Shown piece after piece: positions 32,799 through 40,309 of a stretch of DNA of 61,199 nucleotides. The DNA lies in the NCBI GenBank assembly GCA_028876065.1, contig JAGWTI010000008.1, positions 1 through 61,199 of the forward strand, written 5' to 3'. The notes beneath the pieces were generated by a model that had not been told where the DNA came from, ran no database searches, and saw only the letters and a program-made list of their open reading frames with translations. Within the stretch, counting starts at the first letter, position 1, and each line of letters begins with the position of its first letter. The position numbers and the translations under genes are program-made. This DNA comes from Nitrospirota bacterium (GTDB lineage: Bacteria > Nitrospirota > Nitrospiria > Nitrospirales > Nitrospiraceae).

Positions 32799-34352
32799 AT
32801 GCGCTTGTTCGGCCTCGAAACCGAGTACGGCATCACGCGCGAAGATCTGGACCAGGTGGACCCGGTCGTGGAATCCATGGACCTGGTGCGGGCCTACCTG
32901 CCTGTCCTGAGCCGCGTCGAAGGGACCGATGCCTTCGAGCGAACCTGGGACTATCAGGGGGAAGACCCGCATGAAGACGCCCGGGGGTTCCGCGTCTCCG
33001 GCCTGCAGCAGGACAAGGAAGAAGACGAGTTCGCCAAACAGGACGCCCACCGGCCCTTCTCGTTCTATGAGATGAAGAGCGACCTGGTCCTGCCCAACGG
33101 CGCTCGGTTCTATAACGACCATACCCATCCCGAATACTCCACGCCCGAATGCAGGACCCTGCGCGACCTGATCGCCCACGACCGGGCCGGCGAGCGGATC
33201 GTGCAGCGGGCGGCGGATCGGCGCAACCGGGCCCTGGGCGGCCCGCAGGTGCAACTGTACAAGAACAACACCGACTTTCACGGACACAGCTACGGCTGCC
33301 ACGACAACTATCTCCTCCGGCGATCCGTTCCGTTCCCATCGCTCGTCCAAGGCCTCCTGCCGTTTCTGGTCAGCCGCCAGATCATCGCGGGAGCCGGCAA
33401 GGTGGGCATCGAGGCGCAGGAGGGTGGATTCCGGCCGGGACAGTACCAGCTCTCCCAGCGCGCGGACTTCATGGAGACCGAGTTGAGCGTGGACACGATG
33501 CACAACCGGCCGATCCTCAACACTCGCGACGAGCCACACGCGGACCGGACGAAGTATCGGCGGCTCCACCTGATCGTGGGCGACGCGAACATGTGCGAGT
33601 ACGCCACGGCCTTGAAGGTGGGGACGACCAGACTGGTCCTGGACCTGATCGAACGGGGCTTGGCGCCGGCTGTGGAGCTGGACGAGCCTGTGGCCGCCAT
33701 CAAAGCCATCTCGCATGACCCGGACCTGAAGGCCCTCGTCCGCCGGAAGGGCGGCGGCACGATCTCCGGGCTGGAGATCCAACACCTCTACCAGCAAACA
33801 GCGCAGCACCACCTCGCCGGTTCGGACGAGGAAACCGACTGGGTGATCCGCGAGTGGGGCGAGACCTTGCGGCTGCTACAGAGCGATCGGGGCCGACTCG
33901 TGGGCCGGCTGGACTGGGTCACCAAGCTCTGGCTCCTGGACACGTTCATGGAGGCCGAGCATGTGAGCTGGGACGATCCCTGGTTGGCCAGCCTGGACCT
34001 GGAATATCATAATGTGAGTCCAGCGCGGGGCCTCTTTCTCGGCCTCGAGGCCGAGGGCAAGACGAGCCGGCTTGCAACCGAGGCGGAAATCGAGCAAGCT
34101 CTGCGCGAAGGACCGGCGGACACCAGGGGCGGGATCAGGGGGCTCTGCGTCCGGCGGTTTCCGGACCAAGTCAAGTCGGTGCAGTGGGAGCAGGTGCGGT
34201 TCAAGGGGCTGCTGAAGCCGCACACCCTCGACATGGGCGACTTGTTCGAGCCGGATCGAGTGAAGGAGTTGGAGCGGATTTTGGCCAACGCCGCCGCTCC
34301 GTCGGACGCCTTGACGGAGTGGCATGAACGAAAGGACCGCCGACATGCATGA
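32799..34352 (+). CDS. dop: depupylase/deamidase Dop homologue
   Basis: 517 residues from the ATG at 32799, 2 bp after the ATPase stop codon. A glutamine-synthetase-like fold of the Pup ligase/Dop family: LFGLETEYGI at the start (ATP/Mg binding Glu), and the catalytic Asp in FYNDHTHPEYSTPEC. A long charged insertion in the segment between these (about residues 40-90) corresponds to the Dop loop and distinguishes it from PafA at 36750. It would remove the UBact tag from proteins; deamidation is not needed since the tag here already ends in Glu. Its end overlaps the UBact gene. Confidence 0.9.
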   Translation: MRLFGLETEYGITREDLDQVDPVVESMDLVRAYLPVLSRVEGTDAFERTWDYQGEDPHEDARGFRVSGLQQDKEEDEFAKQDAHRPFSFYEMKSDLVLPNGARFYNDHTHPEYSTPECRTLRDLIAHDRAGERIVQRAADRRNRALGGPQVQLYKNNTDFHGHSYGCHDNYLLRRSVPFPSLVQGLLPFLVSRQIIAGAGKVGIEAQEGGFRPGQYQLSQRADFMETELSVDTMHNRPILNTRDEPHADRTKYRRLHLIVGDANMCEYATALKVGTTRLVLDLIERGLAPAVELDEPVAAIKAISHDPDLKALVRRKGGGTISGLEIQHLYQQTAQHHLAGSDEETDWVIREWGETLRLLQSDRGRLVGRLDWVTKLWLLDTFMEAEHVSWDDPWLASLDLEYHNVSPARGLFLGLEAEGKTSRLATEAEIEQALREGPADTRGGIRGLCVRRFPDQVKSVQWEQVRFKGLLKPHTLDMGDLFEPDRVKELERILANAAAPSDALTEWHERKDRRHA

Positions 34353-34539
34353 CCCTATAAATCTCGACCGCCGCGAACGGCCCTTCGACCCAATGCCCAA
34401 ACCGACCAGCCCGGGCGAAGAGGGAGGAGGTCCGCGACGACCCGACACAGGCTCGCCGGACAAGGACAACCTCCTGAAGCGGATGCGCAAGGTGGACCCG
34501 AAACAGGCGGAGCGGTACCGACAACGAACAGGAGAGTGA
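34345..34539 (+). CDS. ubiquitin-like protein tag UBact (Pup homologue)
   Basis: 64 residues from the ATG at 34345, with AAAGGA 8 bp upstream; an ATG at 34324 would add seven. It is disordered and charged with the sequence blocks PFDPMPKPTSPGEEGGGP, RRPDTGSPDKDNLLKRMRKV and DPKQAERYRQRTGE. The RYRQRTGE end is typical of UBact, the Pup relative of Gram-negative bacteria. The C-terminal Glu is genetically encoded, so PafA can activate its gamma-carboxylate directly. It overlaps the end of dop by 8 bp. The identification rests on sequence pattern and on its place between dop and prcB. Confidence 0.88.
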   Translation: MHDPINLDRRERPFDPMPKPTSPGEEGGGPRRPDTGSPDKDNLLKRMRKVDPKQAERYRQRTGE

Positions 34540-34551
34540 CGCTCGATTCCT

Positions 34552-34577
34552 CCGTTCGCCCTGAGCTTGTCGAAGGG
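34552..34577. repeat. palindromic CTGAGCTTGTCGAAGG repeat
   Basis: A copy of the GTTCGCCCTGAGCTTGTCGA motif found also at 27440 and 34930; here it lies between UBact and the inserted GIY-YIG gene. Confidence 0.6.
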
Positions 34578-34596
34578 AGCTTGTGAAAGACGGATT

Positions 34597-34911
34597 ATGG
34601 GATTTTGGGTGTATATCCTTCAATGTGCAGATGGCTCTTACTATACGGGACATACTGATGACCTTGAGAAGCGCATTACGGAACACAAATCAGGTCAATT
34701 GGGTGGATATACAGCAACCCGCCTTCCGGTGAATCTGATCTATTCCGAGGAATTTCACACGCGCGAACAGACCTTGGCTTGTGAGCGTCAGATAAAAGGT
34801 TGGAGTCGTAAGAAGAAAGAGGCGATGATTCGGGGAGACTGGGCAGAGGTATCTCGTTTGGCTCGTACACGATCAAGGCAACCCGTTCAGCCTTCGACAA
34901 ACCTGCCCTGA
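34597..34911 (+). CDS. GIY-YIG endonuclease-domain protein inserted in the proteasome locus
   Basis: 104 residues from the ATG at 34597. A single UvrC/URI-type GIY-YIG domain: VYILQCADGSYYTGHTDDL (the GIY and YIG motifs appear as VYI and YTG), DLEKRITEHKSG, and the helix ACERQIKGWSRKKKEAMI containing the conserved Glu. The codons and composition are visibly more AT-rich than the neighbours. It sits between UBact and prcB, flanked by palindromic CTGAGC-type repeats, which suggests a recent insertion of a mobile or stray gene. Such small GIY-YIG proteins are common in bacterial genomes and of unknown role. Confidence 0.85.
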   Translation: MGFWVYILQCADGSYYTGHTDDLEKRITEHKSGQLGGYTATRLPVNLIYSEEFHTREQTLACERQIKGWSRKKKEAMIRGDWAEVSRLARTRSRQPVQPSTNLP

Positions 34912-34929
34912 GACGATCGGCTGTTTCCT

Positions 34930-34985
34930 TTGAGAACCGTCCTTCGACGGACTCAGGACGAACGGCCGATTTGGCGAAAGGCTCA
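34930..34985. repeat. palindromic CTTCGACGGACTCAGGACG repeat
   Basis: CGTCCTTCGACGGACTCAGG and the following GGACGAACGG form the same motif as at 34552 in the other orientation, followed by a GGCTCAGGATGAGC inverted repeat. It lies just before prcB. Confidence 0.55.
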
Positions 34986-35022
34986 GGATGAGCGGTTTGA
35001 TGAGCGGTTTATGGAGACAACG

Positions 35023-35796
35023 ATGGGTATGCAGGGCGATTTTTTGCAGCTCCTGAAGGAGCAGGGTTATCAGATCGGCACCTCGGTCCCGGCCGGCACG
35101 GAGGTGGAGATCACGCGCGGCACCACGATCCTGGCCATGAAATACCGGGACGGGGTCCTGGTGGCCGGCGACCGGCGGGCCACGGCCGGCAACATGGTCA
35201 TGTACGACCGGACGGACAAAGTCCTGGAACTGGACCGTCATAGCGTCATGGCGATTGCCGGCGTCCCCGCCACCGCCTACGAAATGGTGCGGGTGCTGGA
35301 ACATTCCTTCAAATACTACCGCCGCACACAGCTCCAGGAACTCAGTTTCGAGGGCAAGCTACGGGCCGTTTCGAAGCTGCTGAAGGACAACGTGGCCGCG
35401 GCGCTGGCCGGCACAGGCGCGGTGGCGCCGATCTTCGCCGGCTATGACTTCGAACAGAGCTCGGCGAAGATTTTCTTCTACGACATTCTGGGGGCCGAAT
35501 TCGAAGGGGTGGAATATGCCGTGTCCGGCTCCGGCTCGCCGACGATCCGCGGCATCCTGCACTACCTGAACACCTGGAACGGGCAACCCCTGGCGGCTCT
35601 GCCCGAGGAAGAGGCGACCATCCAGGCCCTGCGCCTCCTCACCTGCGCCGCCGAGTTCGATTCGGCCACCGGCGGAGTCAACCACGAGGCCAACCTCTAC
35701 CCGGTCGTCAAACTCATCACCGAACGCGGCGTCCGGACGGTTCCGGACGGGACGCTGAAACCGCTGTTCGAATCCAAGGTGACCCGCCATGTATGA
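35023..35796 (+). CDS. prcB: 20S proteasome beta subunit PrcB
   Basis: 257 residues from the ATG at 35023, with GGAG 6 bp upstream; alternative ATGs at 35011 and 35029 are in frame. A propeptide of about 33 residues ends at ITRG and is removed to expose the catalytic Thr34 in TTILAMKYRDG. The following GVLVAGDRRATAG supplies the conserved Asp and Lys/Arg residues, and AVSGSGSPTIRGIL matches the Ser-Gly-Ser motif of active beta subunits. Seven subunits form each inner ring and do the proteolysis. It overlaps prcA by 8 bp. Confidence 0.95.
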   Translation: MGMQGDFLQLLKEQGYQIGTSVPAGTEVEITRGTTILAMKYRDGVLVAGDRRATAGNMVMYDRTDKVLELDRHSVMAIAGVPATAYEMVRVLEHSFKYYRRTQLQELSFEGKLRAVSKLLKDNVAAALAGTGAVAPIFAGYDFEQSSAKIFFYDILGAEFEGVEYAVSGSGSPTIRGILHYLNTWNGQPLAALPEEEATIQALRLLTCAAEFDSATGGVNHEANLYPVVKLITERGVRTVPDGTLKPLFESKVTRHV

Positions 35797-36604
35797 AGAA
35801 CCCTATCGCTGGGTCGAGGCAGTCGGCAATCGCCGCCAGTATCTCGACGAGCAGCTCAAGCAAGGGAGCCCGGTCGTCGCCCTGTCCTATGCGGACGGCA
35901 CCTTGCTCCTGACCGTCAGCCGCGGCACGCCCAAACTCTACGAAATCTACGACCGCATCGCGCTGGGCGGCGTCGGCCACCCGGCCGATCTGGAAAAGCT
36001 CCGCTTCAGCCTGCTCGAAATGGCCCATCTGGAGGGCTTCAACCGCTCGCCCTCGGACGTGACCGGCGCGCGTATGATGAAACTCGGGTTGGCGCCGATC
36101 ATCAAGCAGGCCTTCGAGGAGATTTTCAAAGCGCCCTTCATCGTCAAGATCCTCCTGGCGGAATTGAGCCTGAAACCGGGCAAGGACACGTTCCTCACCA
36201 TCGACTACGACGGAACGTTCGAGGAGACCTCCGGCTGCGCCGTGCTGGCCGCCACCAAGGCCATTCAGGCGCGCATGGTCGCCTATCTGAAGCAGGCCGG
36301 GCATGCGCCGCCCCTGTCGTTGGACGCAGCGCTGGCTCTGGCAGCCAAGGCCTGGGCCCTTGGATCCCTGGCGCAAGCGGCTGAAACGGAGGCCGACCGC
36401 AAGGACGAGAAAGAATCCGCCACACCCGTCGCGCAGGAGCCGGACGACGCAGCACTGCTGGCGCACTTGCGGGACACACTCGCCGATAAGACCCTCGAAG
36501 GCGCCGTCCTGGAACGACAGGCTCCCGGCTCGTCGAAATATCGGGCGCTCACGGGAGAGGAGTTGGCCTCCCTTGTTCCGAAGTCCGCGCAGGCCCCGGC
36601 CTAA
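35789..36604 (+). CDS. prcA: 20S proteasome alpha subunit PrcA
   Basis: 271 residues; the start overlaps prcB by 8 bp, which implies translational coupling. An alpha-type subunit: MYEEPYRWVEAVGNRRQYL precedes the core, with SPVVALSYADGTLLLTV, the KLYEIYDRIALGGVGHPADLE segment and the middle strands of the fold. There is no catalytic Thr. The C-terminal tail (residues about 195-271) is charged and Ala/Glu-rich and longer than in a minimal subunit. The alpha rings gate the chamber and contact the ATPase. Confidence 0.95.
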   Translation: MYEEPYRWVEAVGNRRQYLDEQLKQGSPVVALSYADGTLLLTVSRGTPKLYEIYDRIALGGVGHPADLEKLRFSLLEMAHLEGFNRSPSDVTGARMMKLGLAPIIKQAFEEIFKAPFIVKILLAELSLKPGKDTFLTIDYDGTFEETSGCAVLAATKAIQARMVAYLKQAGHAPPLSLDAALALAAKAWALGSLAQAAETEADRKDEKESATPVAQEPDDAALLAHLRDTLADKTLEGAVLERQAPGSSKYRALTGEELASLVPKSAQAPA

Positions 36605-36620
36605 AACCTCGATCTCTTAA

Positions 36621-36744
36621 CAGGATGCTCAAAAAGGCTATCCAACGAGGCCGCAGGGAGCGACGCCCCCGAGGCGTACTGAGGAAGTACGTTGAGGGGA
36701 GCAAGCGACCGAGAACAAAGTTGGGAGCCTTTTTCAGCATCGTG
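36621..36744. repeat. palindromic intergenic element, copy 4
   Basis: About 124 bp between prcA and pafA. Outer arms CAGGATGCTCAAAAAGGCT (36621-36639) and its near-complement (36726-36744) match at 17 of 19 positions. The interior (CCAACGAGGCCGCAG, GAGGCGTACT, AAGTACGTTGAGG, AACAAAGTTGGG) closely matches copy 5. Its right end is 5 bp from the pafA start codon. Confidence 0.85.
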
Positions 36745-36749
36745 CCATC

Positions 36750-38243
36750 ATGCTGAACAGGATATTCGGTCTTGAAACTGAATATGGGCTGCTGATCAAC
36801 AAGGACCGGCCCGACCATTCCCCTTCCTGGGTCGCCCATCAAATCCGCGATTACTTGTTCCACAAACAGCAGCGCGGAATCCTGGACCTGCACCACCGCG
36901 GCCATGACGAGCCGCCCGGCAACGGGGGCTTCCTCACCAACGCCGGCCGCATCTATCTGGACATGGGGCACCTGGAATATGCTTCGCCGGAATGTGGGTC
37001 CCTGGCGGACCTCGTCGCCTCAGACCGGGCCGGCGATCAGCTCATCCAGCAGGCGATCGAGGCCATGGGGCTCGGCGACCAGGTCTCGCTGATCAAGAAC
37101 AACATCGACCATGAGACGGACGCCACCTTCGGCTCGCATGAAAACTACCTGGTCACCCGCCGGTTTCCCTTTTCGCGCCGGGGTCTCGGCCTCCTGGTGC
37201 CGTTCCTGATCACCCGCCAGATCTTCACCGGGGCGGGACGGATCGGCTCCGCCGATACGCCGGACGGTTGGATTCCGGTGGAACAGCTGCTCATCCGCCG
37301 GCCGGGGCTGCGCAACGCGGGTGACCGGCCGTCGCTGCCCTTCCAGATTTCCCAGCGGGCCGACCACATCGTCAACGACTTCTTCGAGTGGGTGCAGCAG
37401 AACCGGGCCATCGTGAACACGCGCGACGAGCCGTTGGCCGACCCGAACCAATTCCGCCGCATCCACCTGTTGTTGGGCGATTCCAACCTGGCCGAAACGG
37501 CGACCGCCTTGAAGCTGGGGACGACCGGGCTGGTGCTGCAGCTGATCGAAGAGGGCCATGCGCCAGCCGGATTCGACTTCGAGGACCCGGTGGAGACGCT
37601 GAAAGAAATTTCCCGGGACCAGGACTTCTCCTGGCTGGTCGCGCTACGCTCGGGCAAAACCATCTCGGCGATCGACATCCAGGAGCAATTCCTCGCCGCA
37701 GCCAGGAAACAGTACCGGGGGCAGGACGAGGAGACCGACTGGGTGTTGGACCAGTGGGAAACCGTCCTCACGGACCTGCGCGACGACTACCGCAAGCTGG
37801 TCGGCCGCGTGGACTGGGCCTCCAAGCTCTGGCTCCTGGACTCGTTCCGGGAAGCGGAGAAGGTGGAGTGGGACGATCCCTGGCTGAAAAGCCTGGACCT
37901 GGAATACCACAACCTTCATCAGGGCAAGGGGCTCTACTTCGGCCTGCTGGAGGAAGGGAAGGTCCCGCGCGTGACCACCGACAAGGCGGTGGAACTGGCC
38001 CAGACGCAGCCGCCGCGCAACACCAGAGCGTTCGGACGAGGCGAGTTGGTCCGACACCTGCTGGAGCATGGCGCGCCGGAGGCCGACGCGCAGGAAGAGG
38101 ACGGCCGGCCGGGGGGGCGATTCTTCCCCGATTATGTGATCAACTGGTCGATCTTCCAGGTCCGGGGCCGCCCGCCCTTCCCCATGCCGGACCCCTTCAA
38201 GACCTACGCGCAGGAAGTCCGCAGCCACCTGGCCGGCCACTAA
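36750..38243 (+). CDS. pafA: Pup/UBact ligase PafA
   Basis: 497 residues. A glutamine-synthetase-like ligase that joins the C-terminal Glu of the tag to lysines of target proteins using ATP. FGLETEYGL gives the metal-binding Glu. The catalytic Asp lies in IYLDMGHLEYASPEC. The conserved blocks NNIDHETDATFGSHENYL, QISQRADHIVNDF, RIHLLLGDSNLAETATALKLG and SLDLEYHNL follow. It lacks the long loop present in Dop. Its ATG has no Shine-Dalgarno sequence and is only 5 bp from the palindromic element, unlike the tightly coupled prcB-prcA pair. Confidence 0.93.
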   Translation: MLNRIFGLETEYGLLINKDRPDHSPSWVAHQIRDYLFHKQQRGILDLHHRGHDEPPGNGGFLTNAGRIYLDMGHLEYASPECGSLADLVASDRAGDQLIQQAIEAMGLGDQVSLIKNNIDHETDATFGSHENYLVTRRFPFSRRGLGLLVPFLITRQIFTGAGRIGSADTPDGWIPVEQLLIRRPGLRNAGDRPSLPFQISQRADHIVNDFFEWVQQNRAIVNTRDEPLADPNQFRRIHLLLGDSNLAETATALKLGTTGLVLQLIEEGHAPAGFDFEDPVETLKEISRDQDFSWLVALRSGKTISAIDIQEQFLAAARKQYRGQDEETDWVLDQWETVLTDLRDDYRKLVGRVDWASKLWLLDSFREAEKVEWDDPWLKSLDLEYHNLHQGKGLYFGLLEEGKVPRVTTDKAVELAQTQPPRNTRAFGRGELVRHLLEHGAPEADAQEEDGRPGGRFFPDYVINWSIFQVRGRPPFPMPDPFKTYAQEVRSHLAGH

Positions 38244-38357
38244 CGACGAACGGCCGGGTTCATCGAACGGCCGTCTGGCGCGCAGCGACTGGCTCCGCAT
38301 CCGTTCTTGCTCGATGTCACACCGCCAGTCCCCGCACAGGTCTCCGTGCCGCTTGGC

Positions 38358-38386
38358 TTGACTCTGGTCCGGCGACTCAGTAGCGT
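38358..38386 (+). promoter_or_regulatory. promoter of the CDF transporter
   Basis: TTGACT (38358-38363), 17 bp spacer, TAGCGT (38381-38386). The start codon follows 18 bp after the -10. Confidence 0.5.
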
Positions 38387-38404
38387 GGGGCCCACGAGGA
38401 CACG

Positions 38405-39313
38405 ATGGCAGCCAAGGCCGGTCCAGGTCTGAGCGAATACCGAACCAAAGCACGCTACGTCCGGAACGGCTTCCTGGCCAGTGCATCGACGCTTGCGCTC
38501 AAGCTCACCGCCGCGATCCTCAGCAACTCCCTCACGATCTTCACGGATCTGCTCCACAATATCGGGGAAACCCTCGCCTGCTTTTTCGCGTGGCTGACCA
38601 TGCGGCGGATCGCCAAAGGCACCGCCGTCGCCTATGAATACGGCTATGGGAAAGCGGAGAGCCTGTCGAGTTTGCTGGTCGCAGGCGTGATGGTCCTTTC
38701 GCTGGTCATCGCCCTGGCCGGGGCCGTCGAACGCTTCCGCCATCCCGTGGACACCCATCGGGTCGAGCTGGGATTCTTTGTGGCGGTGTACGCCACCGGC
38801 CTGAACACGATTCTCTGGCACAGGAAGCGGCGCATCACGCGCTCGGACGCCTCGCCGATCATCGAATCCCAGTGGCATCTGTTCCGCAGCAAGGCCATGG
38901 CCAATGGCTGCGTCGTCGGCGGACTCGGGCTGGACCAATGGTTCGAGGGAGCCCCTTGGGCGATCTACATCGACCCCGCCGCCTCGCTGGTTGTCTGCGG
39001 GTTTTTGGCCCATTCCATCTACAACGTCTGGTCCAAAAATGCCGCCGATCTGCTCGACCGCGCGCTGGACGAATCCCTGCAGTTGGTGATCCTGCGCGCT
39101 TTAGCCTCGCATTTCGACGACTATGTGGCGTTCCACGGCCTCCGTTCCCGCCACTCCGGGAAAACCGTTTATATCGAGCTGTTCCTGGAATTCGAGGGCA
39201 GCAAAACCATGGCCGAGGTGCAGAAGACGATCGCGTCGTTGCAATCCGAGCTGGAACGCCACATCCCAGGGAGCCGGATCGTCATCGCGCCCGCCACGGC
39301 CAAAGCGGTGTAA
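38405..39313 (+). CDS. cation diffusion facilitator family transporter
   Basis: 302 residues of the CDF fold: about six membrane helices (ASTLALKLTAAILSNSLTIF, LACFFAWLTM, LVAGVMVLSLVIALAGAV, LGFFVAVYATGL and a late pair around AASLVVCGFLA), then a cytoplasmic C-terminal domain with LELFLEF-like strands. The inner-membrane metal site is divergent: TDLLHN and WHLFRSKAMANG replace the usual Asp/His-Asp pattern. It is probably a heavy-metal or proton/metal antiporter with changed specificity, or possibly inactive. A strong promoter precedes it. Confidence 0.8.
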   Translation: MAAKAGPGLSEYRTKARYVRNGFLASASTLALKLTAAILSNSLTIFTDLLHNIGETLACFFAWLTMRRIAKGTAVAYEYGYGKAESLSSLLVAGVMVLSLVIALAGAVERFRHPVDTHRVELGFFVAVYATGLNTILWHRKRRITRSDASPIIESQWHLFRSKAMANGCVVGGLGLDQWFEGAPWAIYIDPAASLVVCGFLAHSIYNVWSKNAADLLDRALDESLQLVILRALASHFDDYVAFHGLRSRHSGKTVYIELFLEFEGSKTMAEVQKTIASLQSELERHIPGSRIVIAPATAKAV

Positions 39314-39483
39314 GTGTCCGGCAAGACCGTTCGGCTGCTGCCGTCGGGACCCGTCTAGAGTCTGCGCCTGCATTAACCACTTCTAATCTCTCCTTAATCG
39401 TCTCCTCATCTGGCGATGCTACCGTTCCGCCCAGACACAAGCGACGGTGGTCGGGCAACCCAGGGACGAAAAGGAGGCGACTC

Positions 39484-39699
39484 ATGGACTGCCGCAAATG
39501 CAGAGGATTGATGGTGCAGGAGTGGTGGGCGGACTTTTTCGAGGAGGCGCGCGCCTGGCGGTGCGTCAACTGCGGCGCGGTGCTGGATCACATGATCCTG
39601 CGCAATCAGGGGAGCGTGGTGGCCTTGAAGAAGGAAGCGCGCGGGCCGAGGCTGTCCACCAACATCGGAGCCAGACGGCTGGAGTCGGCGATCCGTTAG
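39484..39699 (+). CDS. small double-CxxC zinc-ribbon protein
   Basis: 71 residues, with AAGGAGG 6 bp upstream. A zinc ribbon is formed by CRKC near the N terminus and CVNC in the middle, and MVQEWWADFF and GAVLDHMIL lie between and after them. A basic C-terminal tail follows. Probably a small zinc-binding regulatory or RNA-binding protein. A hairpin terminator follows at 39721. Confidence 0.65.
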   Translation: MDCRKCRGLMVQEWWADFFEEARAWRCVNCGAVLDHMILRNQGSVVALKKEARGPRLSTNIGARRLESAIR

Positions 39700-39720
39700 C
39701 CGTCCTCTCAGGGAAACAGA

Positions 39721-39742
39721 AAAGGCCCTCGACGGGACCTTT
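39721..39742 (+). terminator. hairpin terminator after the zinc-ribbon gene
   Basis: The stem AAAGGCCC/GGG-A-CCTTT (one bulged A) with a TCGAC loop ends in TTT, 21 bp after the stop codon. It resembles the hairpin at 27381. Confidence 0.5.
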
Positions 39743-39848
39743 CAGTCCATCCGCTGGACTCCGCCTCCCGAAACCGTTACAAGGGAGGAGCGCCCTGTGC
39801 CGGTGCCTGACAGCCGGCGTAGGAGGCATCGGCAGAGGCGGCACATCC

Positions 39849-40166
39849 ATGCTGATTCCGGAACGGACCACCCGCCAACGATTGGCTGAGTTGCTCATTG
39901 GAACTTTTCGTTCCTCGCGGCAACTGGCCGAACTGGTGGGCATCCCGGAACGGCAGGTCGAGGACCATCTCTCCCATCTCATCAAATCGCTGGGGCGGGA
40001 TCGAGCCAGGCGGTTCGTCATGGATCCCTCCGCCTGCCAGGATTGCGGATTTGTCTTTCGGGAACGGACCAGGCTCACGAAGCCGAGCCGGTGCCCCCGC
40101 TGCCGGAGCGAAGCCGTTTCGCCGCCCCGATTCGGCATCGAGTTGCGCGGCGGGCACCAAGGATAA
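39849..40166 (+). CDS. HTH-zinc ribbon transcriptional regulator (COG3357-like)
   Basis: 105 residues from the ATG at 39849. The N-terminal half is a winged HTH-like domain (SSRQLAELVGIPERQVEDH), the C-terminal half a zinc ribbon with CQDC and CPRC (ACQDCGFVF, RCPRCRSE) ending in PPRFGIELRGG. This order matches predicted transcriptional regulators of the COG3357 kind. The target is unknown; neighbours do not indicate one. Confidence 0.75.
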   Translation: MLIPERTTRQRLAELLIGTFRSSRQLAELVGIPERQVEDHLSHLIKSLGRDRARRFVMDPSACQDCGFVFRERTRLTKPSRCPRCRSEAVSPPRFGIELRGGHQG

Positions 40167-40296
40167 GCCCGCCGCTGCTTGGCGCGATCGAGAATGCCCG
40201 GACTGGTTGCCACCGGGCAATGGCGCGCCAACCCTACCGATAGGCCATGATCTTCCAGCCCCATGAAAAGGTGTCGCGCAGCGCGATGTTCATCGT

Positions 40297-40302
40297 TATG
40301 AT
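40297..40302 (+). promoter_or_regulatory. candidate -10 element of the threonine dehydratase
   Basis: TATGAT lies 7 bp before the ATG at 40310, with only weak -35 candidates upstream. The distance would give a leaderless transcript. Confidence 0.35.
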
Positions 40303-40309
40303 GTGAGCG

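Noticed and set aside
34597-34911. GIY-YIG protein as a homing endonuclease or intron remnant
   Set aside because: No intron or intein sequence interrupts a gene, and the domain is the short stand-alone type; only an insertion between genes can be supported.
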